Assembly (NCBI GenBank): GCA_965229345.1
Contig: OZ245872.1
Coordinates: forward strand, 1,116,001 to 1,180,000
Source of the DNA: PBB1 sp965229345
GTDB lineage: Bacteria; Pseudomonadota; Gammaproteobacteria; Burkholderiales; Burkholderiaceae_C
Reading direction: 5' to 3'
DNA: 64,000 bases
The notes under the pieces were generated by a model, which did not search any database, was not told where the DNA came from, and saw only the letters and a list, made by a program, of their open reading frames with translations. Positions 16,199 through 24,648 of the stretch are shown in pieces. Every line of letters begins with the position of its first letter. Position 1 is the stretch's first letter. The translations under genes were made by a program, and so were the position numbers.

Positions 16199-16879
16199 AT
16201 GACGAATCGCCCCGACGACGATACCCTGGACAGCGACGGCGCCCCTGCCGATGTGCTCGCCAGCGACGCCATCAACGCACCCCATCCCGACACCGGACGC
16301 AAGCGCCCCAGGCCCGGCGAGCGCCGCGCGCAGATCCTGCAGACACTGGCTGGCATGCTCGAGCAACCGGGCGCCGAGCGGGTGACCACGGCCGCCTTGG
16401 CGGCGCGACTGGGCGTCAGCGAGGCGGCGCTCTATCGTCACTTCGCCAGCAAGGCGCAGATGTTCGAGGGACTGATCGAGTTCATCGAGAGCAGCGTGTT
16501 CACGCTCGTCAACCAGATCACCGAACGCGAGCCCTCCGGCCTGCAGCAGGCCTGCAAGGTGATCACGCTGTTACTGCAGTTCGGCGAAAAGAATCCGGGC
16601 ATGACGCGCGTGATGGTGGGCGACGCGCTGGTGTTCGAGCACGACCGCCTGGGTGCCCGGATGAACCAGTTCTTCGATCGCATCGAGTCGCAGCTGCGCC
16701 AGAGCCTGCGCGTGGCAGGCGATGACGCCGGGTCGCTGACCGCCTCGACCGATGCGAACGCCCGGGCGTCGGTCCTGACCGCGTTTGCCATCGGGCGCCT
16801 GCAACGCTACGCCCGCTCGGGCTTCAAGCGCTTTCCGACCGAGCATCTGGAGGCGGCGCTCGGCCTGATCGCCGCTTGA
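16199..16879 (+). CDS. slmA: Nucleoid occlusion factor SlmA (TetR family)
   Basis: A 226-residue TetR-type DNA-binding protein. In other bacteria SlmA binds specific chromosomal sites and blocks FtsZ ring formation over the nucleoid. The helix-turn-helix is at about residues 60-85 (VTTAALAARLGVSEAALYRH, then FASKAQMFEGLI), a signature shared with E. coli SlmA (Ttk). The C-terminal domain has FGEKNPGMTRVMVGDALVFE, also typical. The first 35 residues are an acidic, disordered extension. It follows the HAD gene by 24 bases. Confidence 0.92.
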   Translation: MTNRPDDDTLDSDGAPADVLASDAINAPHPDTGRKRPRPGERRAQILQTLAGMLEQPGAERVTTAALAARLGVSEAALYRHFASKAQMFEGLIEFIESSVFTLVNQITEREPSGLQQACKVITLLLQFGEKNPGMTRVMVGDALVFEHDRLGARMNQFFDRIESQLRQSLRVAGDDAGSLTASTDANARASVLTAFAIGRLQRYARSGFKRFPTEHLEAALGLIAA

Positions 16880-16882
16880 ATC

Positions 16883-16899
16883 CGGCGCCTTTTGCGCCG
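16883..16899 (+). other. Perfect hairpin between slmA and pdeM-like gene
   Basis: CGGCGC-CTTTT-GCGCCG begins four bases after the slmA stop and ends 11 bases before the next start. It has no downstream T-run, so it is either a weak terminator or a structure masking the next ribosome site. Confidence 0.45.
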
Positions 16900-16910
16900 A
16901 GGTCTGCGAC

Positions 16911-17561
16911 ATGCTGACGATTGCGGTAGCGGGTGAGTCGCTGACGCTGCTGCCCGAAAAAGCGGCGTACCTTGCTGAACGGCGGTTGCTGCTGATCGCC
17001 GATGCGCACCTGGGCAAGGCGGTCTCGTTTCGCCGGCTGGGCGTGCCGGTGCCGCAAGGCAGCACCGCCGACAACCTGGCCACACTGAGTTCGCTGATCG
17101 ACCGGCTCGGGGCCAGGCACACCGTGTTTCTGGGCGATCTGCTGCATTCCGCCCATGCGCATTCGGCTGCCACGCAGGCGGCCCTGGCGCGGTGGCGTGA
17201 GCGCCACCGCGACCTGCAGCTGACGCTGGTGCGCGGCAACCACGATGACCACGCTGGAGACCCCCCCGCAGCACTCGGCTTCGAGGTGGTGGACGAGCCG
17301 CTGCGCGTGGGCCCGTGGGCGCTGTGCCACCACCCCCAGGCGCAGCCCGGCGGCTATGTGCTGGCCGGGCACCTCCACCCCTGCGTGAGATTGCAGGGGC
17401 GGGCCCGAGAACGGCTGCGTCTGCCGTGCTTCTGGTTGGGTGACGAGGTCGGTGTGCTGCCAGCCTTTGGCGAATTCACCGGCATGCACCCGATCGAGCC
17501 GCGGCCGCACGACCGGGTGTATGCGCTGACCGGCGATGGGGTGCTTGAAGTGCCCCGCTGA
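16911..17561 (+). CDS. pdeM: PdeM-like metallophosphoesterase
   Basis: A 216-residue calcineurin-like phosphoesterase resembling the ligase-associated DNA-damage-response endonuclease PdeM. The metal-binding motifs are all visible: ADAHLGKA (D-x-H), FLGDLLHS (GDxxH), VRGNHDDHAG (GNHD), a His in ALCHHPQAQPG and GHLHP (GHxH). PdeM is usually encoded near LigD, an Lhr-like helicase and a nuclease, but none is nearby here. The function in this genome is therefore inferred only from similarity. Confidence 0.82.
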   Translation: MLTIAVAGESLTLLPEKAAYLAERRLLLIADAHLGKAVSFRRLGVPVPQGSTADNLATLSSLIDRLGARHTVFLGDLLHSAHAHSAATQAALARWRERHRDLQLTLVRGNHDDHAGDPPAALGFEVVDEPLRVGPWALCHHPQAQPGGYVLAGHLHPCVRLQGRARERLRLPCFWLGDEVGVLPAFGEFTGMHPIEPRPHDRVYALTGDGVLEVPR

Positions 17562-17633
17562 GTGGCTGCTCTGGGCAGTGGCTCTGGCTACACTGCCTGC
17601 CTCTCGCGCTCCATGCCCCACGGCACGTCGTCC

Positions 17634-18515
17634 ATGTCGATCCTTCCAGACTCCCTGTTGCAACTGATCTCCCGAGCAGAAGCGCTGTTGGTGAGGCTGG
17701 AAGCGGTGCTCCCGCATCCGCTGGCGGCACCCGACTGGAACGCCTCGATCGCCTACCGCTACCGCCGCCGCAGCACCGGTGGCAGCGCGCTGGAGCCGGT
17801 GCGGCATGTGGCGCAGATCAGCCTCGACGACCTGGTGGAAGTCGAGCCGCAAAAAGAGCGGCTGCTGCGCAACACCGAGCAGTTCGTGGCCGGCCGCGCT
17901 GCCAACAATGTGCTGTTGACGGGCGCGCGCGGCACCGGCAAGAGCTCGCTGATCAAGGCCTGCCTGAACGAGTTCGCACCGCAGGGGCTGCGCCTGATCG
18001 AGGTCGACAAGGCCGATCTGGTCGATCTGCCCGACATCGTCGATCTGGTCGCCGAGCGCGCCGAGCGCTTCATCGTCTACTGCGACGACCTCAGCTTCGA
18101 CGAAGGAGAGCCCGGCTACAAGGCGCTGAAGTCCATCCTCGATGGTTCGGTGTCGCAGGCTTCGGACAACGTGCTGATCTACGCCACCAGCAACCGCCGC
18201 CACCTGCTGCCCGAGTACATGGCCGAGAACCTGAGCTACCAGCACCTGGAGAACGGTGAGGTGCATCCGGGCGAGGTGGTCGAGGAAAAGATCTCGCTGA
18301 GCGAGCGTTTCGGCTTGTGGATCAGCTTCTACCCGTTCACGCAGGAGGAATACCTGGCCATCGTCGCGCAGTGGCTGCGAGGCTTCGGCGTCAGTGAAGC
18401 CGTGATCGCCGCGGTGCGGCCGGAAAGCCTGGTCTGGGCGCTGGAACGCGGTTCGCGCTCGGGGCGTGTCGCCTTCCAGTTTGCCAAGGACTACAGCGGG
18501 CGGCAGCCGCGGTGA
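17634..18515 (+). CDS. DUF815-type ATP-binding protein
   Basis: A P-loop ATPase of about 293 residues of the DUF815 family, whose role is not established. Walker A is LLTGARGTGKSSLIKA and the Walker B-like strand is FIVYCDDLSFDEGEPGYKAL. It is followed by a sensor-like NVLIYATSNRRHLLPEYMAE. The family's GLWISFYPFTQEEYL block is present. Start choice is uncertain: I use the ATG at 17634 (MSILPDSLLQL), while an earlier in-frame ATG at 17613 and a GTG at 17562 lack a better ribosome site. Its end overlaps the NUDIX gene by 4 bases. Confidence 0.85.
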   Translation: MSILPDSLLQLISRAEALLVRLEAVLPHPLAAPDWNASIAYRYRRRSTGGSALEPVRHVAQISLDDLVEVEPQKERLLRNTEQFVAGRAANNVLLTGARGTGKSSLIKACLNEFAPQGLRLIEVDKADLVDLPDIVDLVAERAERFIVYCDDLSFDEGEPGYKALKSILDGSVSQASDNVLIYATSNRRHLLPEYMAENLSYQHLENGEVHPGEVVEEKISLSERFGLWISFYPFTQEEYLAIVAQWLRGFGVSEAVIAAVRPESLVWALERGSRSGRVAFQFAKDYSGRQPR

Positions 18516-18976
18516 GCGCCTCAGAGCGCACGCCCGCCGATGCCGGGCCCGTCGAACCGCGCCATCCGGTGGATGTCGCGGTGGGCGTCCTGATCGACGC
18601 CGACGGCCGCTTCCTGATGACCTCGCGCCCCGAGGGCAAGGTCTACGCGGGCTACTGGGAGTTTCCGGGGGGCAAGCTGGAAGCGGGCGAGACCGTCGAG
18701 GCCGCATTGCGCCGCGAACTGCACGAAGAGCTTGGCATCGTGATCGGCGAGGTACACCCCTGGCAGGTCGAGCTGGTCGATTACCCGCACGCGCGGGTGC
18801 GGCTGCACTTCTGCAAGGTGTATGCGTGGCAAGAGGCTTTCGAGATGCGCGAGGCGCAAACGATGGCTTGGCAGACCCTGCCGGTCGAGGTGGTGCCGGT
18901 GCTGCCGGGCACGATCCCGGTGCTGCGCTGGTTTGCCGAGGAACGGCGCCATCAGGGCCCGACTCACCGGGGCTGA
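18512..18976 (+). CDS. NUDIX hydrolase, MutT-like (8-oxo-dGTP diphosphatase family)
   Basis: A 154-residue NUDIX protein. The NUDIX box GGKLEAGETVEAALRRELHE, followed by ELGI, matches the consensus G-x5-E-x7-R-E-U-x-E-E-x-G-U. The preceding region (VDVAVGVLIDADGRFLMTSR) and the WEFPGGKLE motif are typical of MutT, which removes 8-oxo-dGTP from the nucleotide pool. The start is a GTG that overlaps the previous stop (GTGA). A terminal ligand domain such as ThiE is absent. Confidence 0.9.
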   Translation: MSASERTPADAGPVEPRHPVDVAVGVLIDADGRFLMTSRPEGKVYAGYWEFPGGKLEAGETVEAALRRELHEELGIVIGEVHPWQVELVDYPHARVRLHFCKVYAWQEAFEMREAQTMAWQTLPVEVVPVLPGTIPVLRWFAEERRHQGPTHRG

Positions 18977-19003
18977 ACCTGTAGCGGTTGCTAAACTGAC
19001 CCG

Positions 19004-19393
19004 ATGAGCTGGATCGACGATGTGAAATGGGACGCGCAGGGGCTGGTGCCGGTCATCGCGCAGGAAGTCGGGACCAACGATGTCCTGATGTTCGCCTTCA
19101 TGAACCGCGAGGCCCTGCAGCGCACGGCCGAGCTCGGTGAGGCGGTGTACTGGAGCCGTTCGCGCGGCAGGCTGTGGCACAAGGGCGAGGAGTCCGGCCA
19201 CATCCAGAAGGTGCACGAGCTGCGCATGGACTGCGACAACGATGTCGTGCTGATGAAGGTTGAACAGCGCGGCCACACACCGGGCATCGCCTGCCACACC
19301 GGTCGGCATTCGTGCTTTTTCCAGCAGTACCGCGATGGCGCCTGGCATGACGTCGAACCCGTTTTGAAAGACCCGGAGCACATCTACAAATGA
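19004..19393 (+). CDS. hisI: Phosphoribosyl-AMP cyclohydrolase
   Basis: HisI opens the adenine ring of PR-AMP in histidine synthesis. The 129-residue protein begins MSWIDDVKWDAQGLVPVIAQ. It carries MFAFMNREALQ, VYWSRSRGRLWHKGEESG and the metal-binding Asp/Cys block MDCDNDVVLMKVEQ, with CHTGRHSCFFQ providing the further Cys and His ligands. The stop overlaps the hisE start (ATGA). The other his genes presumably lie elsewhere, since only the last two of the typical his run are here. Confidence 0.96.
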   Translation: MSWIDDVKWDAQGLVPVIAQEVGTNDVLMFAFMNREALQRTAELGEAVYWSRSRGRLWHKGEESGHIQKVHELRMDCDNDVVLMKVEQRGHTPGIACHTGRHSCFFQQYRDGAWHDVEPVLKDPEHIYK

Positions 19394-19758
19394 CCGCGCC
19401 AGAGTCCAATTTCCTGTCCCAGGACGTGCTGGCCCGGCTGGCCGAGGTGATCGAAGCCCGCAAGGCGGGTGACCCTGACAAAAGCTACGTCGCTCGCCTG
19501 TTCCACAAGGGCACCGATGCGATCCTGAAGAAGATCGGCGAGGAGGCCACCGAGGTCGTCATGGCCGCCAAGGATGGCGACCCGAAGCAGGTGGTCTACG
19601 AAGTCGCCGACCTCTGGTTCCACTCGATGCTGGCGCTCAGCGCCTTTGGTTTGAGCCCGGCCGACGTTCTGACGGAACTGCAGCGCCGCGAAGGGCTCTC
19701 AGGGTTGGAAGAGTTCGCGGCCCGCAAGGCGCGCGACCGTGAAGCCAACGGAACCTGA
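19390..19758 (+). CDS. hisE: Phosphoribosyl-ATP pyrophosphatase
   Basis: HisE hydrolyses PR-ATP to PR-AMP, the step before HisI. The 122-residue helical protein has the MazG-like metal site KKIGEEATEVVMAAKDGD and EVADLWFHSMLALSAFGL. The translation start overlaps hisI by 4 bases, so the two functions, fused in some bacteria, are separate but coupled here. Confidence 0.95.
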   Translation: MTAPESNFLSQDVLARLAEVIEARKAGDPDKSYVARLFHKGTDAILKKIGEEATEVVMAAKDGDPKQVVYEVADLWFHSMLALSAFGLSPADVLTELQRREGLSGLEEFAARKARDREANGT

Positions 19759-19764
19759 GACCCC

Positions 19765-20145
19765 ATGGACGACGTGATCGACCTGCGTGAACCCGACGAG
19801 TCGCTGAAGACGGTGGGGCACATCAGCTACCTGCTGCACACCATCGTGGCGGTGGGCGCGGTGCTGCCCGGCGTGCAGGCGGGTGTTGCCCTGCTGATCG
19901 TCGCTTTCGTGATCGACCTGGTGAAAAAGGACGATGCAGCTGGTACCTGGCAGGAGTCGCATTTCCGCTGGCGCATCCGCAGCGTGCTGTGGGCCGGTGG
20001 CCTGTACCTGCTCACCGCCCCGCTGTGGCTGATGTTGGTGTTGCCAGGCTGGATTGCCTGGGGGCTGATTTCGATCTGGTTCCTGTATCGCGTGGTGCGC
20101 GGCTGGATGAACCTGAACCGCAGTCAGCCGATGCCGCTGCGCTGA
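19765..20145 (+). CDS. Small DUF4870-like membrane protein
   Basis: A 126-residue inner-membrane protein with about three hydrophobic segments. The features SLKTVGHISYLLHTIVAVG, HFRWRIRSVLWAGGLYLL and a C-terminal IWFLYRVVRGWMNLN resemble the DUF4870/Tic20-like small membrane family. The function is unknown. It lies 6 bases after hisE and 24 bases before hinT, so it is probably cotranscribed with both. Confidence 0.8.
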   Translation: MDDVIDLREPDESLKTVGHISYLLHTIVAVGAVLPGVQAGVALLIVAFVIDLVKKDDAAGTWQESHFRWRIRSVLWAGGLYLLTAPLWLMLVLPGWIAWGLISIWFLYRVVRGWMNLNRSQPMPLR

Positions 20146-20169
20146 CCTGATCCTTCGACGAAGCCAACG

Positions 20170-20529
20170 ATGACCGACGCCAAGACACACGATGCGAACT
20201 GCATCTTCTGCAAGATCGTGGCGGGCCAGATCCCGAGCCGCAAGGCTTACGAGGACGAGGACCTGCTGGTGTTCCACGACATCAACCCGTGGGCACCGGT
20301 GCATCTGTTGATCATTCCGAAGCAGCACATCGCGACGCATGCCGACGTTCAGCCCGAACACGAGCGGCTGCTCGGCCGGATGCTGCTGCTGGCGCCGAAG
20401 CTGGCGCGAGAACACGGTGCGAACAATGGATTTCGCAGCATCATCAACACCGGTCGCGATGGCGGCCAAGAGGTCTATCACTTGCATCTGCATGTGATCG
20501 GTGGTCCCCGGCCCTGGAAGCAAGGGTGA
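20170..20529 (+). CDS. hinT: HIT-domain purine nucleoside phosphoramidase (HinT-like)
   Basis: A 119-residue HIT protein. N-terminal CIFCKIVAGQIPSRKAYEDE is typical of the HinT branch, and the catalytic His triad is in VYHLHLHVIGGPRPW. HinT proteins hydrolyse aminoacyl- or lysyl-AMP-type adducts. The gene sits between the small membrane protein and tatA, as in many Burkholderiales his-tat regions. A second, divergent HIT protein is encoded at 45587. Confidence 0.94.
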   Translation: MTDAKTHDANCIFCKIVAGQIPSRKAYEDEDLLVFHDINPWAPVHLLIIPKQHIATHADVQPEHERLLGRMLLLAPKLAREHGANNGFRSIINTGRDGGQEVYHLHLHVIGGPRPWKQG

Positions 20530-20615
20530 CGGCTGTCACGCGCCACGGGTATGTCAATGCGGATCGGTCAGTGGGCTGACCTAGAATCCGCCGTCCTTTC
20601 GCAGGAGAAACAAAA

Positions 20616-20843
20616 ATGGGCTCATTCAGCATCTGGCATTGGCTGATCGTGTTGGTGATCGTGGTGTTGATCTTCGGCACCAAGAAATTGAAAAACATCG
20701 GCGCCGACCTCGGCGGTGCGGTCAAGGGGTTCAAGGACGGTGTGCGCGATGGCGGCGCACCGGCTGAGCCCGCCGCGCAGGTGACCGCGCAGAAGTCGGC
20801 GGACGCCAACACCGTCGACGTGGAAGCCAAAACCAAGTCGTGA
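20616..20843 (+). CDS. tatA: Sec-independent protein translocase subunit TatA
   Basis: TatA forms the pore-like oligomers of the twin-arginine translocase. The 75-residue protein starts MGSFSIWHWLIVLVIVVLIF, one transmembrane helix, then the hinge GTKKLKNIGADLGGAVKGFK amphipathic helix and an acidic disordered tail. An AGGAG ribosome site is in GCAGGAGAAACAAAAATG. The stop overlaps the tatB GTG start by 3 bases. Confidence 0.96.
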   Translation: MGSFSIWHWLIVLVIVVLIFGTKKLKNIGADLGGAVKGFKDGVRDGGAPAEPAAQVTAQKSADANTVDVEAKTKS

Positions 20844-21337
20844 TCGATTTCGGGTTCGACAAGATCGCGCTGATCGGCGCGGTCGCGCTGATGGTCATCG
20901 GGCCGGAACGCCTGCCCAAGGTCGCCCGCACGGTGGGCCACCTGATGGGCAAGGCACAGCGCTACGTGGCCGATGTCAAGGCAGAGGTCAACCGGTCGAT
21001 CGAACTCGAAGAGCTGAAGAAGATGAAGGGCGAGTTCGAAACCGCCGCGCGCGATGTCGAACAGAACGCCGCGAGCGCGATCTACCAGGCGAGCACCGAC
21101 CTCAGCAAGAACTGGGAAGAGCGCGAGGCGTCGTCTGCCGACGACCGTCCGCACAACTACGACCAATACGACACGCTGTTGCTTCCGGTTCCCGACTATC
21201 GCAACCCGAACAAGCGCTGGCGCCTGAAACGGGGCGCCATGCCGCAGTGGTACAAGCAGCGCCACGGCATACGCGGCAAGGCGCAGTCGGGTGCGGCACG
21301 TGTGGCGCGTTTTCGGCCGCCGTCCTCGTCGGCCTGA
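20840..21337 (+). CDS. tatB: Sec-independent protein translocase subunit TatB
   Basis: TatB works with TatC as the twin-arginine signal receptor. The 165-residue protein starts with GTG (MIDFGFDKIALIGAVALMVI), then GPERLPKVARTVGHLMGKAQ, the hallmark amphipathic region. A long charged helix and a basic C-terminal tail follow. The GTG overlaps the tatA stop. The start of tatC is 4 bases past the TatB stop, so tatABC is one operon. Confidence 0.96.
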   Translation: MIDFGFDKIALIGAVALMVIGPERLPKVARTVGHLMGKAQRYVADVKAEVNRSIELEELKKMKGEFETAARDVEQNAASAIYQASTDLSKNWEEREASSADDRPHNYDQYDTLLLPVPDYRNPNKRWRLKRGAMPQWYKQRHGIRGKAQSGAARVARFRPPSSSA

Positions 21338-21340
21338 TCC

Positions 21341-22129
21341 ATGGCAACGAACCCGTCAGGCCCTGATGAACTCAGCGGCAAGGAACAGCCTTTCGTCACT
21401 CACCTGATCGAGCTGCGCGACCGCTTGGTGCGCGCTGCCATCGCGGTGGGGGTGGTGTTCGGCGTGATGTGCCTGTGGCCAGGCCCTGCCGGCCTGTATG
21501 ACCTGCTTGCCGCGCCGATGGTGGCCCACCTGCCCAAGGGAGCCACGCTGATCGCCACCAACGTCATCTCGCCGTTTGTCGTGCCTTTGAAGATCACGCT
21601 GATGGCGGCGTTTCTGGTGGCGTTGCCAGTGGTGCTGTATCAGGTGTGGGCGTTCGTCGCGCCTGGGCTGTACACGCACGAGAAAAAGCTGGTGCTGCCG
21701 CTGGTGATCTCGAGCACGGTGCTGTTTCTGATGGGCGTGGCGTTCTGTTATTTCTTCGTGTTCGGCAAGGTGTTTGCCTTCATCCAGAGCTTCGCGCCCA
21801 AGAGCATCACCGCAGCGCCTGACATCGAGGCCTACCTGAGTTTCGTGCTGACGATGTTCATCGCGTTCGGAGCGGCCTTCGAGGTGCCCATCGTGGTGGT
21901 GGTGCTCGCCCGGATGGGTCTGGTCAGCATTGAAAAGTTGAAGGAATTCCGCAGCTATTTCGTGGTGCTGGCCTTCATCATTGCCGCGATCATCACGCCA
22001 CCGGACGTCGTGTCTCAGCTGGCGCTCGCGATCCCGATGTGCATCCTGTATGAAGTCGGCATCGTTGCCGCACGCATCTTCATCAAGCACACCCAGGCGC
22101 CGACCGAGGAGCGCACGCCAGCGGCGTGA
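21341..22129 (+). CDS. tatC: Sec-independent protein translocase subunit TatC
   Basis: TatC is the six-helix core of the twin-arginine receptor. The 262-residue protein has the conserved cytoplasmic N-terminal motif FVTHLIELRDRLVRA, the periplasmic FVAPGLYTHEKKL with the key Glu, and the FEVPIVVVVLARMGLVS block. The end is convergent with the protease gene only 4 bases away. A possible Tat substrate, the exported hydrolase-like protein at 59694, is in the same window. Confidence 0.97.
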   Translation: MATNPSGPDELSGKEQPFVTHLIELRDRLVRAAIAVGVVFGVMCLWPGPAGLYDLLAAPMVAHLPKGATLIATNVISPFVVPLKITLMAAFLVALPVVLYQVWAFVAPGLYTHEKKLVLPLVISSTVLFLMGVAFCYFFVFGKVFAFIQSFAPKSITAAPDIEAYLSFVLTMFIAFGAAFEVPIVVVVLARMGLVSIEKLKEFRSYFVVLAFIIAAIITPPDVVSQLALAIPMCILYEVGIVAARIFIKHTQAPTEERTPAA

Positions 22130-22133
22130 AGTC

Positions 22134-23345
22134 TCAGCCGCCGTTGCGGCCGTCGATGTCTGGATGCGGCAGGGTTCTCGGAGGGCTTTTCGGCCGTTGC
22201 GCGACCGTCACCTGCAGGTTCATCGACTTGTCAGCGCGTTGCACGCTGATCGATGCCACGCTGTGTGGCCGCAGCGACGCCACTGCATTGAGCAGCTGTG
22301 CGGTGTTGAGCACCCGCTGTTCGCCGACCTTCACCACCACGTCCCCCGGCAACATGCCGCCGGCACTGGCCGGGCCGTTCTGCAGCACGCCGGTGATCAG
22401 CACGCCTTGCTTGACCGGCAGGTTCAGCGTCTCGGCGATGTCTGCGGTCAGGTCTCGGGGCTCGACACCGATCCAGCCCCGCGTGACCTGGCCCTCGTTG
22501 ATCAGGCCCTCCATCACCTGGCGAGCGGTGTTGGCAGGAATGGCGAAACCGATGCCCATGTTGCCGCCCGAGCGGGAATAGATGGCGGTGTTGATTCCCA
22601 GAAGATTGCCGTTCGCATCGACCAGCGCGCCGCCGGAATTGCCAGGGTTGATGGCCGCATCGGTCTGGATGAAATTCTCGAAGGTGTTGATGCCGAGCTG
22701 GTCGCGGCCGAGCGCGCTGACGATGCCCGATGTCACCGTCTGGCCCACGCCGAACGGGTTGCCGATGGCCAGCACCACGTCGCCGACTTGCAGGTCATCG
22801 GTCTTGCTGAAGGTCATCACCGGCAGGCGGTCGAGCTTGATCTTCAATACGGCGAGGTCACTCTCCGGGTCGGTGCCGATGACCGTGGCCGAAGCGCTGC
22901 GACCATCGGGCAGTTGCACGTCGATGTCGCTGGCGCCCTCGATGACGTGGTTGTTGGTCAGCAGAAAGCCATCGGCCGAGACGATGACGCCTGAGCCCAG
23001 GCCAACCTGCGCTTCCGACCGGCTTTGCTTGTCGCCGAAGAAGAAATACTGGAACCACGGATCGCCGGAACGTGGGTAGCGGGCGGTGGCCTTGCTCGCG
23101 GTGATGCTGACCACCGACGGCGATGCCCGCTTGGCGGCGGCGCTGTAGCTGCCGACGACACCGCTGCGTGCCATCGGCTCGGCACTGACCACGGTGCTGC
23201 CCGTGGCCGAGCCGAACGACACCCCACCTGGCAGACCCGAATCGCCTGCATGCCGCAGCCATTCCGGCTTCAGCGTGGCGACCACGAACAGCACCGCGAC
23301 CATCACGGTGACCGTCTGGGAGAATAAAAGCCAGGTTCTGCGCAT
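22134..23345 (-). CDS. Periplasmic HtrA/DegS-type serine protease with one PDZ domain
   Basis: A 403-residue Do-like protease, probably anchored in the inner membrane by a single N-terminal helix (about residues 8-24) and acting in periplasmic quality control or stress signalling. The catalytic triad is visible: His133 in LTNNHVIEGA, Asp163 in ESDLAVLKI and Ser237 in INPGNSGGALVD. A single PDZ domain follows (about 290-380, with GASAGG-like GPASAGGMLPGDVVVKV). Having one PDZ and a membrane anchor suggests a DegS/AlgW-like rather than DegP-like role, but no sigma-E genes are here. It converges with tatC and diverges from the Nif3 gene. Confidence 0.9.
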   Translation of the reverse strand: MRRTWLLFSQTVTVMVAVLFVVATLKPEWLRHAGDSGLPGGVSFGSATGSTVVSAEPMARSGVVGSYSAAAKRASPSVVSITASKATARYPRSGDPWFQYFFFGDKQSRSEAQVGLGSGVIVSADGFLLTNNHVIEGASDIDVQLPDGRSASATVIGTDPESDLAVLKIKLDRLPVMTFSKTDDLQVGDVVLAIGNPFGVGQTVTSGIVSALGRDQLGINTFENFIQTDAAINPGNSGGALVDANGNLLGINTAIYSRSGGNMGIGFAIPANTARQVMEGLINEGQVTRGWIGVEPRDLTADIAETLNLPVKQGVLITGVLQNGPASAGGMLPGDVVVKVGEQRVLNTAQLLNAVASLRPHSVASISVQRADKSMNLQVTVAQRPKSPPRTLPHPDIDGRNGG

Positions 23346-23357
23346 GAGGAGGAGTCT

Positions 23358-24107
23358 GTGGCCCGCCGTTCAGAGATCGATGAGTACCTGTCGGCACAGC
23401 TGCAGACGGCGAGCTTCAAGGATTATGGGCCGAACGGTTTGCAGATCGAGGGTCGCGACGAGGTGCGCCGGCTGGTCAGCGGCGTCACCGCCAGCCGCGC
23501 GCTGATCGACGCGGCCATCGATGCCCAGGCCGACGCCGTGCTGGTGCACCACGGCCTGTTCTGGCGGGGGTACGAAGGGCGCATCACCGGCTGGCTGAAG
23601 CAGCGCATCGCGCGGTTGCTGGCCCACGACATCAGCCTGTATGCCTACCACCTGCCGCTCGATGCGCATGCCGAATTCGGCAACAACGCGCAGCTGGGTA
23701 CCCGCCTGGGCATCGCCGCCGATGCGCGTTTCGGCGAGCAGTCGCTGGGCTTCATCGGCACGCTGATGGTGCCGTCCACGGTGGCCGACCTGGCCGCTCG
23801 GTGCGCGCGCTTGTCGGGCCGATCGACCACGTCGATCGACGGCGATGGTCGTGCGCTGGCGCGCGTTGCCTGGTGCACCGGCGGCGCCCAGTCGTATTTC
23901 GAGTCGGCCATCGCAGCCGGTGCCGACGTGTTCATCACCGGTGAAATCTCCGAGCCTCAGGCGCACCTGGCGCGCGAGACCGGCACGGCCTTCATTGCCA
24001 TCGGTCACCATGCGAGTGAGCGCTATGGCGTGCAGGCGCTGGGGGCCCATCTGGCGACGGTGTTCGGCATCGAGCACCTCCACATCGAGATCGACAACCC
24101 GGCCTGA
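23358..24107 (+). CDS. Nif3-like dinuclear metal centre protein (YbgI family)
   Basis: A 249-residue Nif3/YbgI-family protein, a hexameric metal-binding protein related to GTP cyclohydrolase 1 type 2. The signature residues are in ADAVLVHHGLFWRG, ISLYAYHLPLDAH and the C-terminal AIGHHASERYGVQALGAHLA. The family is widespread, but the substrate is not established. The start is GTG with a strong AGGAGGAG ribosome site. It diverges from the protease gene and converges with the BLUF gene. Confidence 0.93.
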   Translation: MARRSEIDEYLSAQLQTASFKDYGPNGLQIEGRDEVRRLVSGVTASRALIDAAIDAQADAVLVHHGLFWRGYEGRITGWLKQRIARLLAHDISLYAYHLPLDAHAEFGNNAQLGTRLGIAADARFGEQSLGFIGTLMVPSTVADLAARCARLSGRSTTSIDGDGRALARVAWCTGGAQSYFESAIAAGADVFITGEISEPQAHLARETGTAFIAIGHHASERYGVQALGAHLATVFGIEHLHIEIDNPA

Positions 24108-24129
24108 GGGTGCTGCAGGGGCTCGCCGG

Positions 24130-24540
24130 TCAGCTCGACAGGTCGCAATGAGGCAGCAGCCTGAGGAACTCGTGGGTGCCTTGCTCCGGGCCCGACAGCG
24201 CTGCGATCCGGATGGCATCGAATGCTTCATGGTCGGCGTACCCGCAGCGCCATTGCGTCATGAGGCGAGGTGTCTCTTCGAGCCTGTCGATCAGCAACTG
24301 GACATTGCAGTGCCGGGCGTCCTGCGCAATTCGATGCATCAAGGTTTGCGCGGTGTCTGGGTCGCCCTCCAGCAACTGGCAGAAGCGCTCGCCATCGAAC
24401 AGCAACGCGCCGCTCAACGCCAGCCGATGATTGCGCTCGCGTGACTGGCGCAGAATTTGGCCCACGACGGTCGATGGCATGGCCGGCGCCAGATCACTGA
24501 CATACAGAAACCGGCGCAACGGGAAGGTGCTGAGCGACAT
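24130..24540 (-). CDS. BLUF-domain blue-light sensor protein
   Basis: A 136-residue stand-alone BLUF protein that should bind FAD and respond to blue light. The three photocycle residues are present: Tyr13 (RRFLYVSD), Asn37 (SRERNHRL) and Gln55 (ERFCQLLEG). Their spacings of 24 and 18 match Tyr21, Asn45 and Gln63 of AppA exactly. The block SGALLFDGERFCQLLEGD is diagnostic. There is no effector domain, so output must go through a partner. The ATG at 24540 is chosen over a GTG two codons upstream. The divergent neighbour is a Crp/Fnr regulator starting about 108 bases away. A perfect TTGACA hexamer (24625-24620, minus strand) lies upstream, without a good -10. Confidence 0.92.
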   Translation of the reverse strand: MSLSTFPLRRFLYVSDLAPAMPSTVVGQILRQSRERNHRLALSGALLFDGERFCQLLEGDPDTAQTLMHRIAQDARHCNVQLLIDRLEETPRLMTQWRCGYADHEAFDAIRIAALSGPEQGTHEFLRLLPHCDLSS

Positions 24541-24648
24541 GGTCACACGTGGGGTGAAGAAGCGATGCAGGCACTGTAGTGAGGCGATCCTGCGAGCGTT
24601 GTGTCCAAAGACATACTGTTGTCAACGTGCGTGTCTGCGGGCTGGCCC

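Noticed and set aside
16824..18707. A 627-codon minus-strand frame opposite the PdeM, DUF815 and NUDIX genes
   Set aside because: A composite shadow of three real genes.
20525..20538. Inverted repeat GTGAC-GGCT-GTCAC at the end of hinT as a terminator
   Set aside because: The stem is short, lacks a T-run and overlaps the stop codon; too little to call.
24597..24640. An FNR-type box between the BLUF and Crp/Fnr genes
   Set aside because: No TTGAT-N4-ATCAA-like palindrome could be found in the divergent region.
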